Shown here in pieces: positions 1 to 7,879 of a DNA stretch of 36,771 bases (its first letter is position 1; each line of letters begins with the position of its first letter). The translations under genes and the position numbers were made by a program. The stretch comes from a virus, in the IMG/VR virus record IMGVR_UViG_3300046522_000116, positions 1 to 36,771 of that record; one strand, written 5' to 3'. Under the pieces are notes generated by a model, which made no database searches, had not been told where the DNA came from, and saw only the letters and a program-made list of their open reading frames with translations.

Positions 1-210
1 GAGCCTTTGGACTGCATCCCAAAGGACCATGGCGTCGTCCTTCAAGGGTAACCCGCCGAAGAAGTTCGGATATACGTTGAGCTTGTCCCAAAACGCCTTC
101 GGGCCGTGGATGAACTCCCACTTGTAGATGTTGTCGGTGCCGAGGATATTGCCAGCGCCAGCATCGAAGTCGGCAAGAACGCCGTCGAGGTCTAGGTATA
201 GGGTTGCCAA
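1..210 (-). CDS. HAD-family phosphatase/nucleotidase, partial (C-terminus outside window)
   Basis: The 70 visible codons encode a protein starting MATLYLDLDGVLADFDAG. The DxDGVLADFD pattern at residues 6-15 is HAD motif I: the first Asp is the nucleophile and the second the general acid/base. Similar phage proteins are annotated as 5'(3')-deoxyribonucleotidases, which dephosphorylate nucleotides in the cytoplasm; the exact substrate cannot be read here. The start is TTG at 208-210, preceded by AAGGAG eight bases upstream; no ATG is available. It overlaps the end of the exonuclease gene by 19 nt, so translation is probably coupled. The gene runs off the left edge. Confidence 0.72.
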   Translation of the reverse strand, partial: MATLYLDLDGVLADFDAGAGNILGTDNIYKWEFIHGPKAFWDKLNVYPNFFGGLPLKDDAMVLWDAVQRL

Positions 211-1019
211 AGAATGGGCTCCTTCGTTTTGTAGTTGTAGTCTTCGGTGCGGAGGATGCGGGCGACCCGCGCTGCGGAGAGGGCGTCGTCTTCTGTCAAT
301 CCCGCTTTCACGTAATGGGAGACGATGCACTCCCACAGGTCGTCATGACCGGCCTGCGCCAGCCATTGGACCCGCGTCTTGCCGGCGTTCTTGCCCCGCT
401 TGATTTCCTCCTCGGTGCGGACCAGCAGCCGACGTTCGTCCACGATTTCTCGCGACCGGACGTAGCCGATGTTGGGACAGCCGCCGTAGCCGTCCACCAT
501 GTCCCCCGAGAGGGTCTGTGCGTAGAACTCCCGGTCTGCCTGCTCGACGCTGACGAGGACCGGATCGGTGTCCTTCTTGGGGTTCCAATGGAGCCCCGGA
601 ACAGAGCGAAGGTCCTTGTCCTCGGTGACGACGATCTTCTCGCCGGTCACCACCTTTGGGTTCGTGAGGAGGATGCCGAGAACGTCGTCGGCCTCCAGCG
701 TGGGCCGGGTGAAGGTCTCGTAGTTCTCCTCAATGTGCGCCTTCAGGGGGCCGAGGATCATCGGGCGGCGGATGCCGTCGCGATTGCTCTTGTAGGTCGG
801 GAGGACCTTCTTGCGGAAGTTCTCGGTGTCCGACAGGCAGACGATGATGCGGTCGGCATCGAGCGTCTCCTTGAAGTGGTCGAACATCGCGTCGAGGTTG
901 GCCTTGCCTTCGTCGGCGTCAGCCGAGAGGATGAATGTCCCGTCAAATTCGAGGGGCTTCTCCACTCCACATGCCATCTGGTAGGCGAACAGGTCGCCAT
1001 CCACGAGTAGGGTGGTCAA
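192..1019 (-). CDS. T7 gp6-like 5'-3' exonuclease
   Basis: 275 aa, close to the roughly 300 aa of T7 gp6. It is a FEN/PIN-like nuclease: LLVDGDLFAY at about residues 4-13 gives the first metal-binding Asp, LEADDVLGI at about 108-116 the acidic cluster, and VVTEDKDLRS at about 129-138 the TxDxD motif, followed by an H3TH-like region. In T7-like phages this enzyme removes RNA primers and degrades host DNA to feed replication, and it sits directly after the DNA polymerase block as here. The start is TTG at 1017-1019, overlapping the stop of the preceding 56-aa gene (TTGA), which suggests translational coupling. Confidence 0.88.
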   Translation of the reverse strand: MTTLLVDGDLFAYQMACGVEKPLEFDGTFILSADADEGKANLDAMFDHFKETLDADRIIVCLSDTENFRKKVLPTYKSNRDGIRRPMILGPLKAHIEENYETFTRPTLEADDVLGILLTNPKVVTGEKIVVTEDKDLRSVPGLHWNPKKDTDPVLVSVEQADREFYAQTLSGDMVDGYGGCPNIGYVRSREIVDERRLLVRTEEEIKRGKNAGKTRVQWLAQAGHDDLWECIVSHYVKAGLTEDDALSAARVARILRTEDYNYKTKEPILWQPYT

Positions 1020-1186
1020 TCGTTGATCCCACTGTCGAGGATTTCCCCCAAGAGCTGGTCAATGAAGACCTCGCGAATGTCGTCGTGCTCAACGAAAGCG
1101 CCGAAGTCGTTCAGGGCCACAGTAGCCAAGGCGGTGTTTCCGTCCGGCTTCTGTACCGTCAGGGTGATAAGTGTAAGGCCGTTCAT
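1016..1186 (-). CDS. Small hypothetical protein, 56 aa
   Basis: Starts MNGLTLITLTVQKPDG and ends LGEILDSGIND. The ATG is preceded by TAGGAG five bases upstream, whose TAG is also the stop of the gene before it. The gene ends in a TTGA overlap with the exonuclease start. The sequence is acidic and looks like a small beta-rich domain. No family recognised; its position between a GIY-YIG gene and the exonuclease suggests a middle-region accessory. Confidence 0.72.
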   Translation of the reverse strand: MNGLTLITLTVQKPDGNTALATVALNDFGAFVEHDDIREVFIDQLLGEILDSGIND

Positions 1187-1194
1187 GCTGTCTC

Positions 1195-1542
1195 CTAGTT
1201 GTCGTCGTCAAAGTCTTGGGCGAGGGCGATCCCGTAGGTTGCCTTGAGGTTCTCGCTCCAGTCCTCCACGTCGAAGGCGCTTGTGGGTTTTGTCAATGAG
1301 GCTGGCGGCGTCGTCGGGGTGGATGCGATACCACTCTCCTTTTGCGCCGCCGGAAGCAGCACTGAAGGTCCGCCGTAACGTGCGCTCGGCAAGGCAAGCA
1401 TCGGCGAACCAACGATGATAATGGAGCCTGAAGTCTCGCAGCGGCGAGGCCGTTTGGTAGGTCCGAAGTCTTTCGGCGAGGCCAGTCGTGCGGCCAACTT
1501 TGCAATAGCCAGGCCAAGCCGGGTTAGTGATGACATAGACAT
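1195..1542 (-). CDS. GIY-YIG (T5orf172/MUG113-like) nuclease gene with a split reading frame
   Basis: The recognisable domain (YVYVITNPAWPGYCKVGRTT, then AERLRTYQTASP, then an AERTLRR helix) is a T5orf172-type GIY-YIG nuclease fold, but it lies in a frame that ends at 1208 and has no ATG, GTG or TTG near its beginning. The only good start, ATG at 1540-1542 after AAAGGAG, is in the other frame, which also carries a convincing GC3-rich acidic C-terminus (DVEDWSENLKATYG to DFDDDN) ending at 1195. A one-base change near 1535 and another at the AAAACCC run near 1288 would give one protein of about 115 aa. Either two compensating sequence errors, a decaying gene, or recoding. GIY-YIG nucleases of this type in phages are often small homing-like or host-DNA nucleases. 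Confidence 0.6.
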   Translation of the reverse strand: MSMSSLTRLGLAIAKLAARLASPKDFGPTKRPRRCETSGSIIIVGSPMLALPSARYGGPSVLLPAAQKESGIASTPTTPPASLTKPTSAFDVEDWSENLKATYGIALAQDFDDDN

Positions 1543-1568
1543 ATCCTGCTCCTTTGTTTCGTCGTGTT

Positions 1569-3602
1569 TCAGTGCGTTTCTTTCCAGTTGCTCCCTGCGT
1601 CGGCGTTGCCCGCGAGGGGGCACTTGAACTCAAGGTCGTCTCCTGCCTTTCTGATGCTGTCTTCGGCCAGACGCTTGACCAGCTCGACGTGCTGCGGGCG
1701 CGTGTCGATCTGCCATTCGTCGTGGACGTTGGCGCAGAACTCGTAGTCCACACCGGGCACCAAACCAGCGGCTTGGAGGTCCGCGTCGAGGATGACGAGA
1801 GCCACTTTCATGATGATTGCGCCGGCAGACTGAAGCAGCGTGTTGAGCGCCGCGTGGGCCTTGCGGACCTTCAGCTTGCCGCCGTCGAGGGCGAACAAGA
1901 ACTTGCGCTTGGAGGCGCGTTTCTTGACTTGCTCGACCAGCTTGCCGAGCGCCGGGAGGTTGCGCATGAAGGCGGCTTTCGATGCCGTTCCTGCGTCCCT
2001 GATCTTCTTCTCGGAACCGAGGACCCCGAGGATCGTGCCCAGCTTGTAGTCGCCTGCGCCGTAGATGAAGGCGTAGAACCAGACCTTCGCTATTTCGCGA
2101 CCCGAGACCGTCTTGCCTTCAACGGTGTAGGCTTTCATCGGGTCCAGCCCGAGCGCCCTTGCGTTGACGGTGTGCATGTCCGTCCCTTCGGACTTCTTGC
2201 CCTTCAGGATGGTGTCGATGTACGCGCCGCCGTCGTAGCGGGCCATGTAGCCGGCCAGACAACGAAGCTCCAAAGCATCCGCGTCACAGCCGACCAGCAC
2301 GAAGCCGGCGGTGGACGTGAACAGCTCTCGGCAGTCAGCGCCGTAGCCGCCGACGTAGCCCCACAAGACGTTGCCGTCGTCGTCGGACTTGACCTTCGGG
2401 ACCTGTGCGATGTTCGGGTTCGAGTGGGTCATCCGGCGCGTGACCGCACCGAGGGTGATGACGCCGCCGAAGATGCGCCCGTTCACCTCTTTCTTGAGCC
2501 ACGCCTGCTTGCCTTCGGCGATCTGACCGATGCGCTTGGCAACCGTCAGGTACTCCGTAAGCAGCCTCGCCTCAGGCCATGGGAGCTGCGAGAGGACCGT
2601 TTCGTCCACCTTGGGCTCACCACTGTCGGTGAACTCCATGGGCCGCCAGCCGTAGAGGACCTTGAGCCGCTCGGCGATATGGGCTCGACTGCCGGGATTG
2701 AACTCGACGGTCTTGATCTTGGTGTACGGAGCGCCGGCCTCGTAGTGCGCCTTGGGGTAGATCGGGACTTGGGTCCCATCCCTCTTGGTCTTGTAGCCAA
2801 TCGGGGGAAGGTCCTTCATCTGGACCGACCGATCCTTGGCCGGCGTGACTTGCCCGTTGGAGGCCAGCCATGACCCGAAGGTCTCCTTCAGGCTCCGTTC
2901 GAGCTTGTCACGTTCAGCGACCAGCTTGACGTAGAGCTTCTCGGCCTTCTTGGTGTCGAAGGCGAAGCCCCACCGCTCCTGACGGGCGACGATGCGGGCC
3001 ACGTTCATTTCCAGCAGGACGGACCTGTCGGAGAACGGGGCGCGGAGGCTTTCCTCGGTCTTGAGGTCCTTCCATGCAGTCCAGAGCTTGGTGTAGAGGT
3101 CGGCGTTGACCACCACGTCCTGCTCGCAATACTCCTGCATTTCCGGGTTCCAAGAGGCCCACGGATCGAGCCCCTTCTCCTCCATCATCTTGGAGTAGTC
3201 GCCCTTCCAGTTGCCGAGGCGGTAACCGAAGGCTTCGAGGCTGTAGCGCCCACGGAGCCCCGGAGGGAGCTTGCCGCGCTTGATGAGCTTGGGGTCGGTT
3301 TCCTTCAGCTCCGGCCAGATCATCCGGGACAGGACGAGGGTGTCGATGACGACGCCCACCGGCTTGAACCACGGGTAGACCTTCTGGAGCGCGGGAATGT
3401 CGAACTTGATGATGTTGTGACCGATCAGTTCGTCGGCCTTCATGAGCATCTGCACGCCGTCAGCGACGTTCTGGCAGGCTCCGGTGTCTTCCTGTTTGAG
3501 GCTCCAAACTTGGCCGGTGTCGGCGTCCTTGAGAACCAGTGAGTGGACGGTAGTTAGCTTGTCCAGAAAGCCGTCTGTCTCGATGTCGAAGATCAGGCGG
3601 AT
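1569..3602 (-). CDS. T7 gp5-like family A DNA polymerase
   Basis: About 677 aa (T7 gp5 is 704). The N-terminal 3'-5' exonuclease is intact: LIFDIETDGF (ExoI), GHNIIKFDIPAL (ExoII) and DVVVNADLY (ExoIII-like). The polymerase domain has VGCDADALELRCLAGYMAR (motif A), FYAFIYGAGDYKLG (motif B) and NVHDEWQID (motif C). It replicates the phage genome; T7 gp5 uses host thioredoxin for processivity. There is no ATG/GTG/TTG upstream of the exonuclease motif: the first canonical start is GTG at 3453-3455, which would delete ExoI. The expected start position holds ATC at 3600-3602, six bases after an AGGGGG Shine-Dalgarno; CTG at 3594-3596 is a second option. The frame stays open upstream through the preceding small gene, so a -1 frameshift fusion is also possible. 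Confidence 0.93.
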   Translation of the reverse strand: MRLIFDIETDGFLDKLTTVHSLVLKDADTGQVWSLKQEDTGACQNVADGVQMLMKADELIGHNIIKFDIPALQKVYPWFKPVGVVIDTLVLSRMIWPELKETDPKLIKRGKLPPGLRGRYSLEAFGYRLGNWKGDYSKMMEEKGLDPWASWNPEMQEYCEQDVVVNADLYTKLWTAWKDLKTEESLRAPFSDRSVLLEMNVARIVARQERWGFAFDTKKAEKLYVKLVAERDKLERSLKETFGSWLASNGQVTPAKDRSVQMKDLPPIGYKTKRDGTQVPIYPKAHYEAGAPYTKIKTVEFNPGSRAHIAERLKVLYGWRPMEFTDSGEPKVDETVLSQLPWPEARLLTEYLTVAKRIGQIAEGKQAWLKKEVNGRIFGGVITLGAVTRRMTHSNPNIAQVPKVKSDDDGNVLWGYVGGYGADCRELFTSTAGFVLVGCDADALELRCLAGYMARYDGGAYIDTILKGKKSEGTDMHTVNARALGLDPMKAYTVEGKTVSGREIAKVWFYAFIYGAGDYKLGTILGVLGSEKKIRDAGTASKAAFMRNLPALGKLVEQVKKRASKRKFLFALDGGKLKVRKAHAALNTLLQSAGAIIMKVALVILDADLQAAGLVPGVDYEFCANVHDEWQIDTRPQHVELVKRLAEDSIRKAGDDLEFKCPLAGNADAGSNWKETH

Positions 3603-3814
3603 GGTTTGCCCCCTTCGATCAGTCGGAAAGTGGATCTGATCAGGACGGCCCGCCGGTCGCGGTTCTGGCGCATGTTTGCGAGCGCCTGCTGCGCAGACAC
3701 CACGCCCCTTCGGGCGCGGCGCTGGAACACCACAAGGTCACCGATGGTGAGGCGCTGGGCCTCCATCAGTTCAGAAGGGGAGGTCGCTTTCTCCCGAGAA
3801 GTCTTCGGTGTCAT
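3593..3814 (-). CDS. Small basic protein between primase and DNA polymerase, 73 aa
   Basis: Start chosen at ATG 3812-3814 because GAGGAAG lies just upstream; a shorter start at 3764-3766 (57 aa) has no good ribosome binding site. The longer form overlaps the end of the primase-helicase gene by 44 nt. Core: LTIGDLVVFQRRARRG, then AQQALANMRQNRDRRAVLIRS, rich in Arg. No family recognised. Its TGA stop at 3593-3595 lies within the presumed start of the DNA polymerase, which is in the -1 frame relative to it, so the two could be translationally coupled or even fused by frameshifting. Confidence 0.62.
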   Translation of the reverse strand: MTPKTSREKATSPSELMEAQRLTIGDLVVFQRRARRGVVSAQQALANMRQNRDRRAVLIRSTFRLIEGGKPSA

Positions 3815-5426
3815 TTTCTTCCTCGAATGGGTTGTGATCGAGTTCGAGGAGGCGGCCACTCACACCGTCGTAACGGTAGAAGATGGTCTCCCCCGTCGCG
3901 GCCCCTACGGGTCGGTGCTTGAGAACTCGGACGGTTGTGACGCAGCGAAGCGCCTTGTCGTCGTGCTGCTGGTTGCGTTCGAGGCCGAGCATCGTGACGC
4001 ACCAAAAGCCGATTGAGCGTGAGCCTTTGAAATGCCGGATCATGACGCGGCCTCCTTCCTCGTGAGGCGTCCCGTCCGGGGTTGCCAGATGCGAGACCAT
4101 GTGGATGGTGATGTTGAGTTCCTGAACGAGGGAGCCCATCTCGGCCATGATGCCTTCGAGGGCGACCCGTTCCTCCTCATCCGCAGCGGCGGCCAGCGCC
4201 GTGAGGTGGTCGAGGTAGAACAGCCGGACCCCTTCGGAGTGGGCCAGGAACCGGATCGTGGACTTGATTACTTCCCAGTCGGTGGCCCCGAAGCTGTCGT
4301 ACATGAACAGCTTGCGGTCCTCGATTTCACCGATGGCCTCTCGCAGCTCCTCGGCTGTCCAGCGCGGCTCCTCGCCTTCCCGGTTGGGGACGTGGAACTG
4401 TTTGCCGGCGTGGGTGCTGGCTATGCGCTTGACGGTATCGTGGGGCTGCTGCTCAAGCAGGAAGACGCCAACCGGCTCGTTGAGCGCGGTCAGGTCGTAG
4501 TAAATCTGCTTGGCGAGGAACTCAGTCTTGCCGACGCCCGTGCCGGCTCCAATGGCGATAATCTCGCCGAGGCGGCGACCGTAGAGCTGGTAGTTCAGTT
4601 CCTTCCCAAACCACGGCAGGCCCATCTCGGTGGGGATGAGGGCCTTGTCCTTCACGTCGGCGATGGAGACCACACCGTCAGGGCGGAAGGCGCGGGCACC
4701 AAAGATGGCATCCACGATCTTCGAGCCGTCGCCGGCCTGTAGCGCCTCGTTGGCGTCCTTGTGACCGTCGATCCGTGCGATCTTACAGCGACCCGGTGGG
4801 AAGATCATGGCGCACTCTCGCGCCGCGTCCTGCCCCGGTTCGTCGTCATCGAACATCAGGACCACTTCATCGAAACCGAGGAGGTACTGGATGCTCTTTT
4901 GCAGGGACTTCTTGGCCCCCTGCGCCCCGTTGGGGACGGAGACGACCGGCCACTTGTTGCCTTGGACTTGGGAGACCGACAGGGCGTCAACCTCTCCCTC
5001 GGTCACGACGATGCGCTTGCCACCATCACGCCAAAGGTGCTGGCCGTAGAGGCCGGCGGATTTTGTGTCTCCGAGGAACTTGAAGTCTTTGTTTTTGAAG
5101 CGGACCTTTTGGGCCAGTGCGGTCCCTGAAGTGTCCCGGTAGGTGGCGATCTGGACCGTTTGGCCCTTGAACTCGCCTGTTGTGTAGCCCCACTTCCGGC
5201 ATGTTTCCTCGCTGATGCCGCGCTTGACGAGCGCCTGCGGGGTGCCGGAGGGGATCAATCCCTCCACTCGGGTGCGTTCCTTTCGTTCTTGGGGTTGCCC
5301 GTCACCGGGCTCGTAGTGTCCGCACGAGAAGCAATGCCCGTGCCCGTCTGTGTATCGTCCTAGAGCATCAGATGAGCCGCACTCGGGGCACGGCTCGTGA
5401 TGCAGGAACTCGCTGTCTTCAGACAA
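3771..5426 (-). CDS. T7 gp4-like primase-helicase
   Basis: 551 aa. The N-terminal zinc-binding domain has Cys13, Cys16, Cys32 and Cys35 (CPEC, CFSC). The TOPRIM primase core has VVTEGEVDALSVSQ and LMFDDDEPGQDAA. The RecA-like helicase has Walker A GAGTGVGKTEF, YLDHLTAL (Walker B region) and a C-terminal arginine-finger region after MIRHFKGSRSIGFW. It unwinds DNA as a hexamer and makes primers for the DNA polymerase encoded two genes downstream. The only start in frame is TTG at 5424-5426, with no clear Shine-Dalgarno; it follows the TAG of the previous gene by one codon in the same frame. Confidence 0.93.
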   Translation of the reverse strand: MSEDSEFLHHEPCPECGSSDALGRYTDGHGHCFSCGHYEPGDGQPQERKERTRVEGLIPSGTPQALVKRGISEETCRKWGYTTGEFKGQTVQIATYRDTSGTALAQKVRFKNKDFKFLGDTKSAGLYGQHLWRDGGKRIVVTEGEVDALSVSQVQGNKWPVVSVPNGAQGAKKSLQKSIQYLLGFDEVVLMFDDDEPGQDAARECAMIFPPGRCKIARIDGHKDANEALQAGDGSKIVDAIFGARAFRPDGVVSIADVKDKALIPTEMGLPWFGKELNYQLYGRRLGEIIAIGAGTGVGKTEFLAKQIYYDLTALNEPVGVFLLEQQPHDTVKRIASTHAGKQFHVPNREGEEPRWTAEELREAIGEIEDRKLFMYDSFGATDWEVIKSTIRFLAHSEGVRLFYLDHLTALAAAADEEERVALEGIMAEMGSLVQELNITIHMVSHLATPDGTPHEEGGRVMIRHFKGSRSIGFWCVTMLGLERNQQHDDKALRCVTTVRVLKHRPVGAATGETIFYRYDGVSGRLLELDHNPFEEENDTEDFSGESDLPF

Positions 5427-5429
5427 AGA

Positions 5430-5597
5430 CTAGTAGTGGGTGACCGTGATGGAGCCGTCTACACGGACGACGTAGTAGGTCCCGGCCTTGCTGCGAGATG
5501 CCGCCCAGCCCATCGCTTCTTCCTTGGTGCTGAAGCGTTGCGGGTGGAGGTAGGCGACATCGGAGGTGGTGTACTGCGTGACGACGGCGTACTTCAT
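5430..5597 (-). CDS. Small hypothetical protein, 55 aa, directly ahead of the primase
   Basis: Starts MKYAVVTQYTTSDVAY and ends VRVDGSITVTHY. Aromatic and beta-rich with a KEEAMGWAASRSKAG helix in the middle, like a small one-domain modifier. The ATG overlaps the TAA of the 85-aa gene before it (TAATG). Its TAG stop (5430-5432) is in frame with the primase TTG one codon later, so read-through would append it to the primase zinc domain. No family recognised. Confidence 0.75.
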   Translation of the reverse strand: MKYAVVTQYTTSDVAYLHPQRFSTKEEAMGWAASRSKAGTYYVVRVDGSITVTHY

Positions 5598-5854
5598 TAC
5601 GACACCAAAGCGTTAACGCGGGCGACGATGGTCGAGGCGCGGTCGCGGCGGGTGAAGGCGTCGAGACGAGCCTTGGCGGTGGCCGTGATGTTGCTCTCCA
5701 GCTTGGCGATCTTGGCCGCATGGGCGTCGATCAGGGCCGCCTCATGGGCGACGACAGCCTCCAGCTTGGCGGTTGCCTTGGTGAAGCCGGCGAGGGCCTT
5801 CTCGGTGGACGGAACGAGGCCGAGGAAGGTGCGGATGGTGGTGATGATGTTCAT
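5597..5854 (-). CDS. Small coiled-coil protein, 85 aa
   Basis: Starts MNIITTIRTFLGLVPSTEKA, then Ala/Lys/Glu-rich heptads through about residue 70 (KLEAVVAHEAALIDAHAAKI, SNITATAKARLDAF). The first 14 residues are hydrophobic and could sit at the membrane. No family recognised. It overlaps the next gene by TAATG, part of a tight run between endonuclease and primase. Confidence 0.75.
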   Translation of the reverse strand: MNIITTIRTFLGLVPSTEKALAGFTKATAKLEAVVAHEAALIDAHAAKIAKLESNITATAKARLDAFTRRDRASTIVARVNALVS

Positions 5855-5868
5855 GTCTGCTGTCTCCG

Positions 5869-6366
5869 TTAGCGGTAGTTGTCGGCGGCGTAGAGTTTCG
5901 AGAACTCGTACTGAAGCTTGGGGATGAGGGTCCGGGTGATTTCCTTCTCGAACTGACGCATGGTCGCCTCGAACAGGTGTGGGTGGTCCTCTTTGCTGAT
6001 CGGCTGGTAAGCCAGTCGGAGCTGGGCTCGGTACGTGTCGGGCCGCCACGTCACTTGGTAGGTCTTCGCCATGTCCGGCATCGTGATGTCCACGAAGGCG
6101 TCGGCCTTGAAGGCCCCGAGGTTGACCGGGATACGAGTGTGCTCGTAGTACTCCTCCTCCATCGCGTTCATGCGCTCGGCCATCTGCTGGTTGCGCTCGC
6201 GGTACATGTGGATGGTGGAGAGAAGGTCCCAAACGCGCTCCTCGTGGAGCCGCTGCATCTCCCATACTTCCTCGCGGGTGTGGCGGGGAACGTAGCGGTC
6301 GATCAGCTCCGTGAGGTTGGCGCGGGTCTTCTCCAAAAGCCCTTCCGGGGTCTTGGTCAGGCTCAT
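5869..6366 (-). CDS. Hypothetical protein, 165 aa
   Basis: The start MSLTKTPEGLLEKTRANL at 6364-6366 overlaps the stop of the preceding gene (ATGA). Charged helical N-terminal half with a likely coiled coil at about residues 30-75 (EEVWEMQRLHEERVWDLL, RERNQQMAERMNAMEEEYY), then a compact half ending EFSKLYAADNYR. No catalytic motif or family recognised. T7 carries the lysozyme gp3.5 between endonuclease and primase; this protein lacks amidase zinc ligands, so it is not that enzyme. Confidence 0.75.
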   Translation of the reverse strand: MSLTKTPEGLLEKTRANLTELIDRYVPRHTREEVWEMQRLHEERVWDLLSTIHMYRERNQQMAERMNAMEEEYYEHTRIPVNLGAFKADAFVDITMPDMAKTYQVTWRPDTYRAQLRLAYQPISKEDHPHLFEATMRQFEKEITRTLIPKLQYEFSKLYAADNYR

Positions 6367-6629
6367 GCGAACGCCTTGTTCTGGAACTGCTGGGCCTGCC
6401 GAACGGCATCGGCGTCGTAGGTGTAGCGGGCGTACCGCTGGCCCATGTCGTCGTGCTTGTACTCGACCTTGATGGGGTGGCCGGCCTTCTTCAGCTCGGA
6501 GATACGCTTCGGCAGATCGCGGCAGGCCCACATGGCCGAGGCTTCGATTGGCGACAGGTTGCCGTGCTTGCGGAGGTGGTTGAGGACCAGCGTCTTCATC
6601 GGCTGGCCGTTGCGTGGCTTGAAACTCAT
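6363..6629 (-). CDS. Winged-helix protein (HTH_57-like), 88 aa
   Basis: Basic, with a helix-turn-helix at about residues 11-50: MKTLVLNHLRKHGNLSPIEA, then RDLPKRISELKKAGHPIKVE, the layout of HTH_57-type phage winged helices. A short wing and an A/Q-rich helix follow. It probably binds DNA; targets are unknown. The start at 6627-6629 lies about 50 nt after the endonuclease stop, and the end overlaps the 165-aa gene. It could regulate middle genes or help at replication forks. Confidence 0.75.
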   Translation of the reverse strand: MSFKPRNGQPMKTLVLNHLRKHGNLSPIEASAMWACRDLPKRISELKKAGHPIKVEYKHDDMGQRYARYTYDADAVRQAQQFQNKAFA

Positions 6630-6680
6630 GATTGTCCTTTCGAGGATGCGTATGGGAGGCAGGGGCCGAAGCCCCCACCG

Positions 6681-7157
6681 TCACGCCTTGGGTTTCTTGG
6701 ATGCTCGTTCGAGGGCCGACAGCCGGCGAGGACACGGGGGCTCGTTGAGCCATGCGTCCGGGATCGACTTGTCGGCGTAGAGGAAGCCGTACTGGTCACA
6801 CCAGTTGGCGTAGGTCGTCTTCGACCCCTTCGAGAGCTTTGCTTTGGAGTTCGAGAACACGAACCGAATGTCGAGGTCGGGGTGTTCTGCCTTGATGGCT
6901 TTGTGCTTCTGCCGGTCCTCTGTGACAAACCGGCCCTTGGTCTCGACTAAGATGCCGTTCGAGAGCGGGAAGTCGTTCGTGTAGGAGCGGGTCTTGATGG
7001 GCGGCGTGTAGAAGACTTTGGTGCCTTCAAACACGACATGGATGCCCTTCTCGGCCAACTCCTTCGCGATACGTTCTTCCAGTCCCGAGCGGTAACCGTG
7101 CAGGACAGCCCTGCGCCGGGTATCAGAAGTCGGTGTCGTCGTCGTCCGACGAGCCAT
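6681..7157 (-). CDS. T7 gp3-like endonuclease I (Holliday junction resolvase)
   Basis: About 158 aa (T7 gp3 149 aa). Catalytic elements are visible: YRSGLEERI (Glu of T7 Glu20), YTNDFPLSNGILVETKG (Asp, Glu, Lys of T7 Asp55, Glu65, Lys67). The C-terminal half (RFVFSNSKAKLSKGSKTTYA, then CDQYGFLYADKSIPDAWL) matches T7 gp3 closely. It resolves branched DNA during replication and helps break down host DNA. Start taken as ATG 7155-7157, inside the SSB tail (35-nt overlap); the first 12 residues are a low-complexity Thr/Arg run, so the true start may be slightly different. Confidence 0.9.
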   Translation of the reverse strand: MARRTTTTPTSDTRRRAVLHGYRSGLEERIAKELAEKGIHVVFEGTKVFYTPPIKTRSYTNDFPLSNGILVETKGRFVTEDRQKHKAIKAEHPDLDIRFVFSNSKAKLSKGSKTTYANWCDQYGFLYADKSIPDAWLNEPPCPRRLSALERASKKPKA

Positions 7158-7857
7158 CCGAACCGCTGTCGTCGTTGTCTTCGTCTTCCTCGGTCTCGAC
7201 ATCGTTCGCGTCGAAGCCGTCTTCCTCGGCCTCGAAGCCGTAGGACGAAGCTGCCCGCTGACCGCCGGAGACCAGCTCGATGACCTGGACTGCGTTCAGG
7301 CGCCGGGAGACACCGTAGGAACCCGAGCCGTCCACGAAGTAGGGCTCAAGGTCGAAGTTGATGATGGCGACCGAGCCACCCCAAATCTGGAGGCCCTTCT
7401 TCATGGGCTTGCCCTTACCGTCGAAAATGTCCGGCTTGGCGGTCCACGTCTCACCCTTCCTCGGGTGGCGCGGGCCGTAGACGCCCTTGGCCTTCATCTT
7501 GACCTTCATGTCGATCTTGCCGGTGTCCTCCTCGGTGTCGTCGTCGTAGACGGTCGAGTAGGGCTCATCAGCGACGATGCCGCCGGTCTTGGCTTCGATC
7601 TTCTTGCGGGCCTTGATGTCCATCTTGGCGAACTTCTCCTCGGCGATAGCCTTGGAGCGTTCCATCACGGCGTCGATCTTGGCGAGCATGGCCGAGACCT
7701 TCGGGTCAGCGCGGTCGGCGATGAAGCGGGTGTTGTAGCTGCCGTCCTTGTCCGGGTACTTCTCCGAACCGTAGTCGACGCGATCCAACTTCGGGTACTT
7801 CAGGGTGACGCGCGGGGTCGATACGCGGACCTTATCGGGGTTCTTTTCTTTTGCCAT
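7123..7857 (-). CDS. T7 gp2.5-like single-stranded DNA-binding protein
   Basis: 244 aa. An OB-fold-like core (VSTPRVTLKYPKLDRVDYGS, then PYFVDGSGSYGVSRRL) is followed by a long acidic tail ending DDDDTDF; T7 gp2.5 also ends in an acidic tail with a terminal Phe, which contacts polymerase and helicase. The tail here is Asp/Glu/Ser-rich over about 45 residues, longer than in T7. It coats ssDNA and coordinates replication and recombination. It lies just upstream of endonuclease I as in T7, with the tail codons overlapping the endonuclease start. Confidence 0.9.
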   Translation of the reverse strand: MAKEKNPDKVRVSTPRVTLKYPKLDRVDYGSEKYPDKDGSYNTRFIADRADPKVSAMLAKIDAVMERSKAIAEEKFAKMDIKARKKIEAKTGGIVADEPYSTVYDDDTEEDTGKIDMKVKMKAKGVYGPRHPRKGETWTAKPDIFDGKGKPMKKGLQIWGGSVAIINFDLEPYFVDGSGSYGVSRRLNAVQVIELVSGGQRAASSYGFEAEEDGFDANDVETEEDEDNDDSGSDGSSDDDDTDF

Positions 7858-7879
7858 TCGTGGCTCCTAATGAGGGGTG

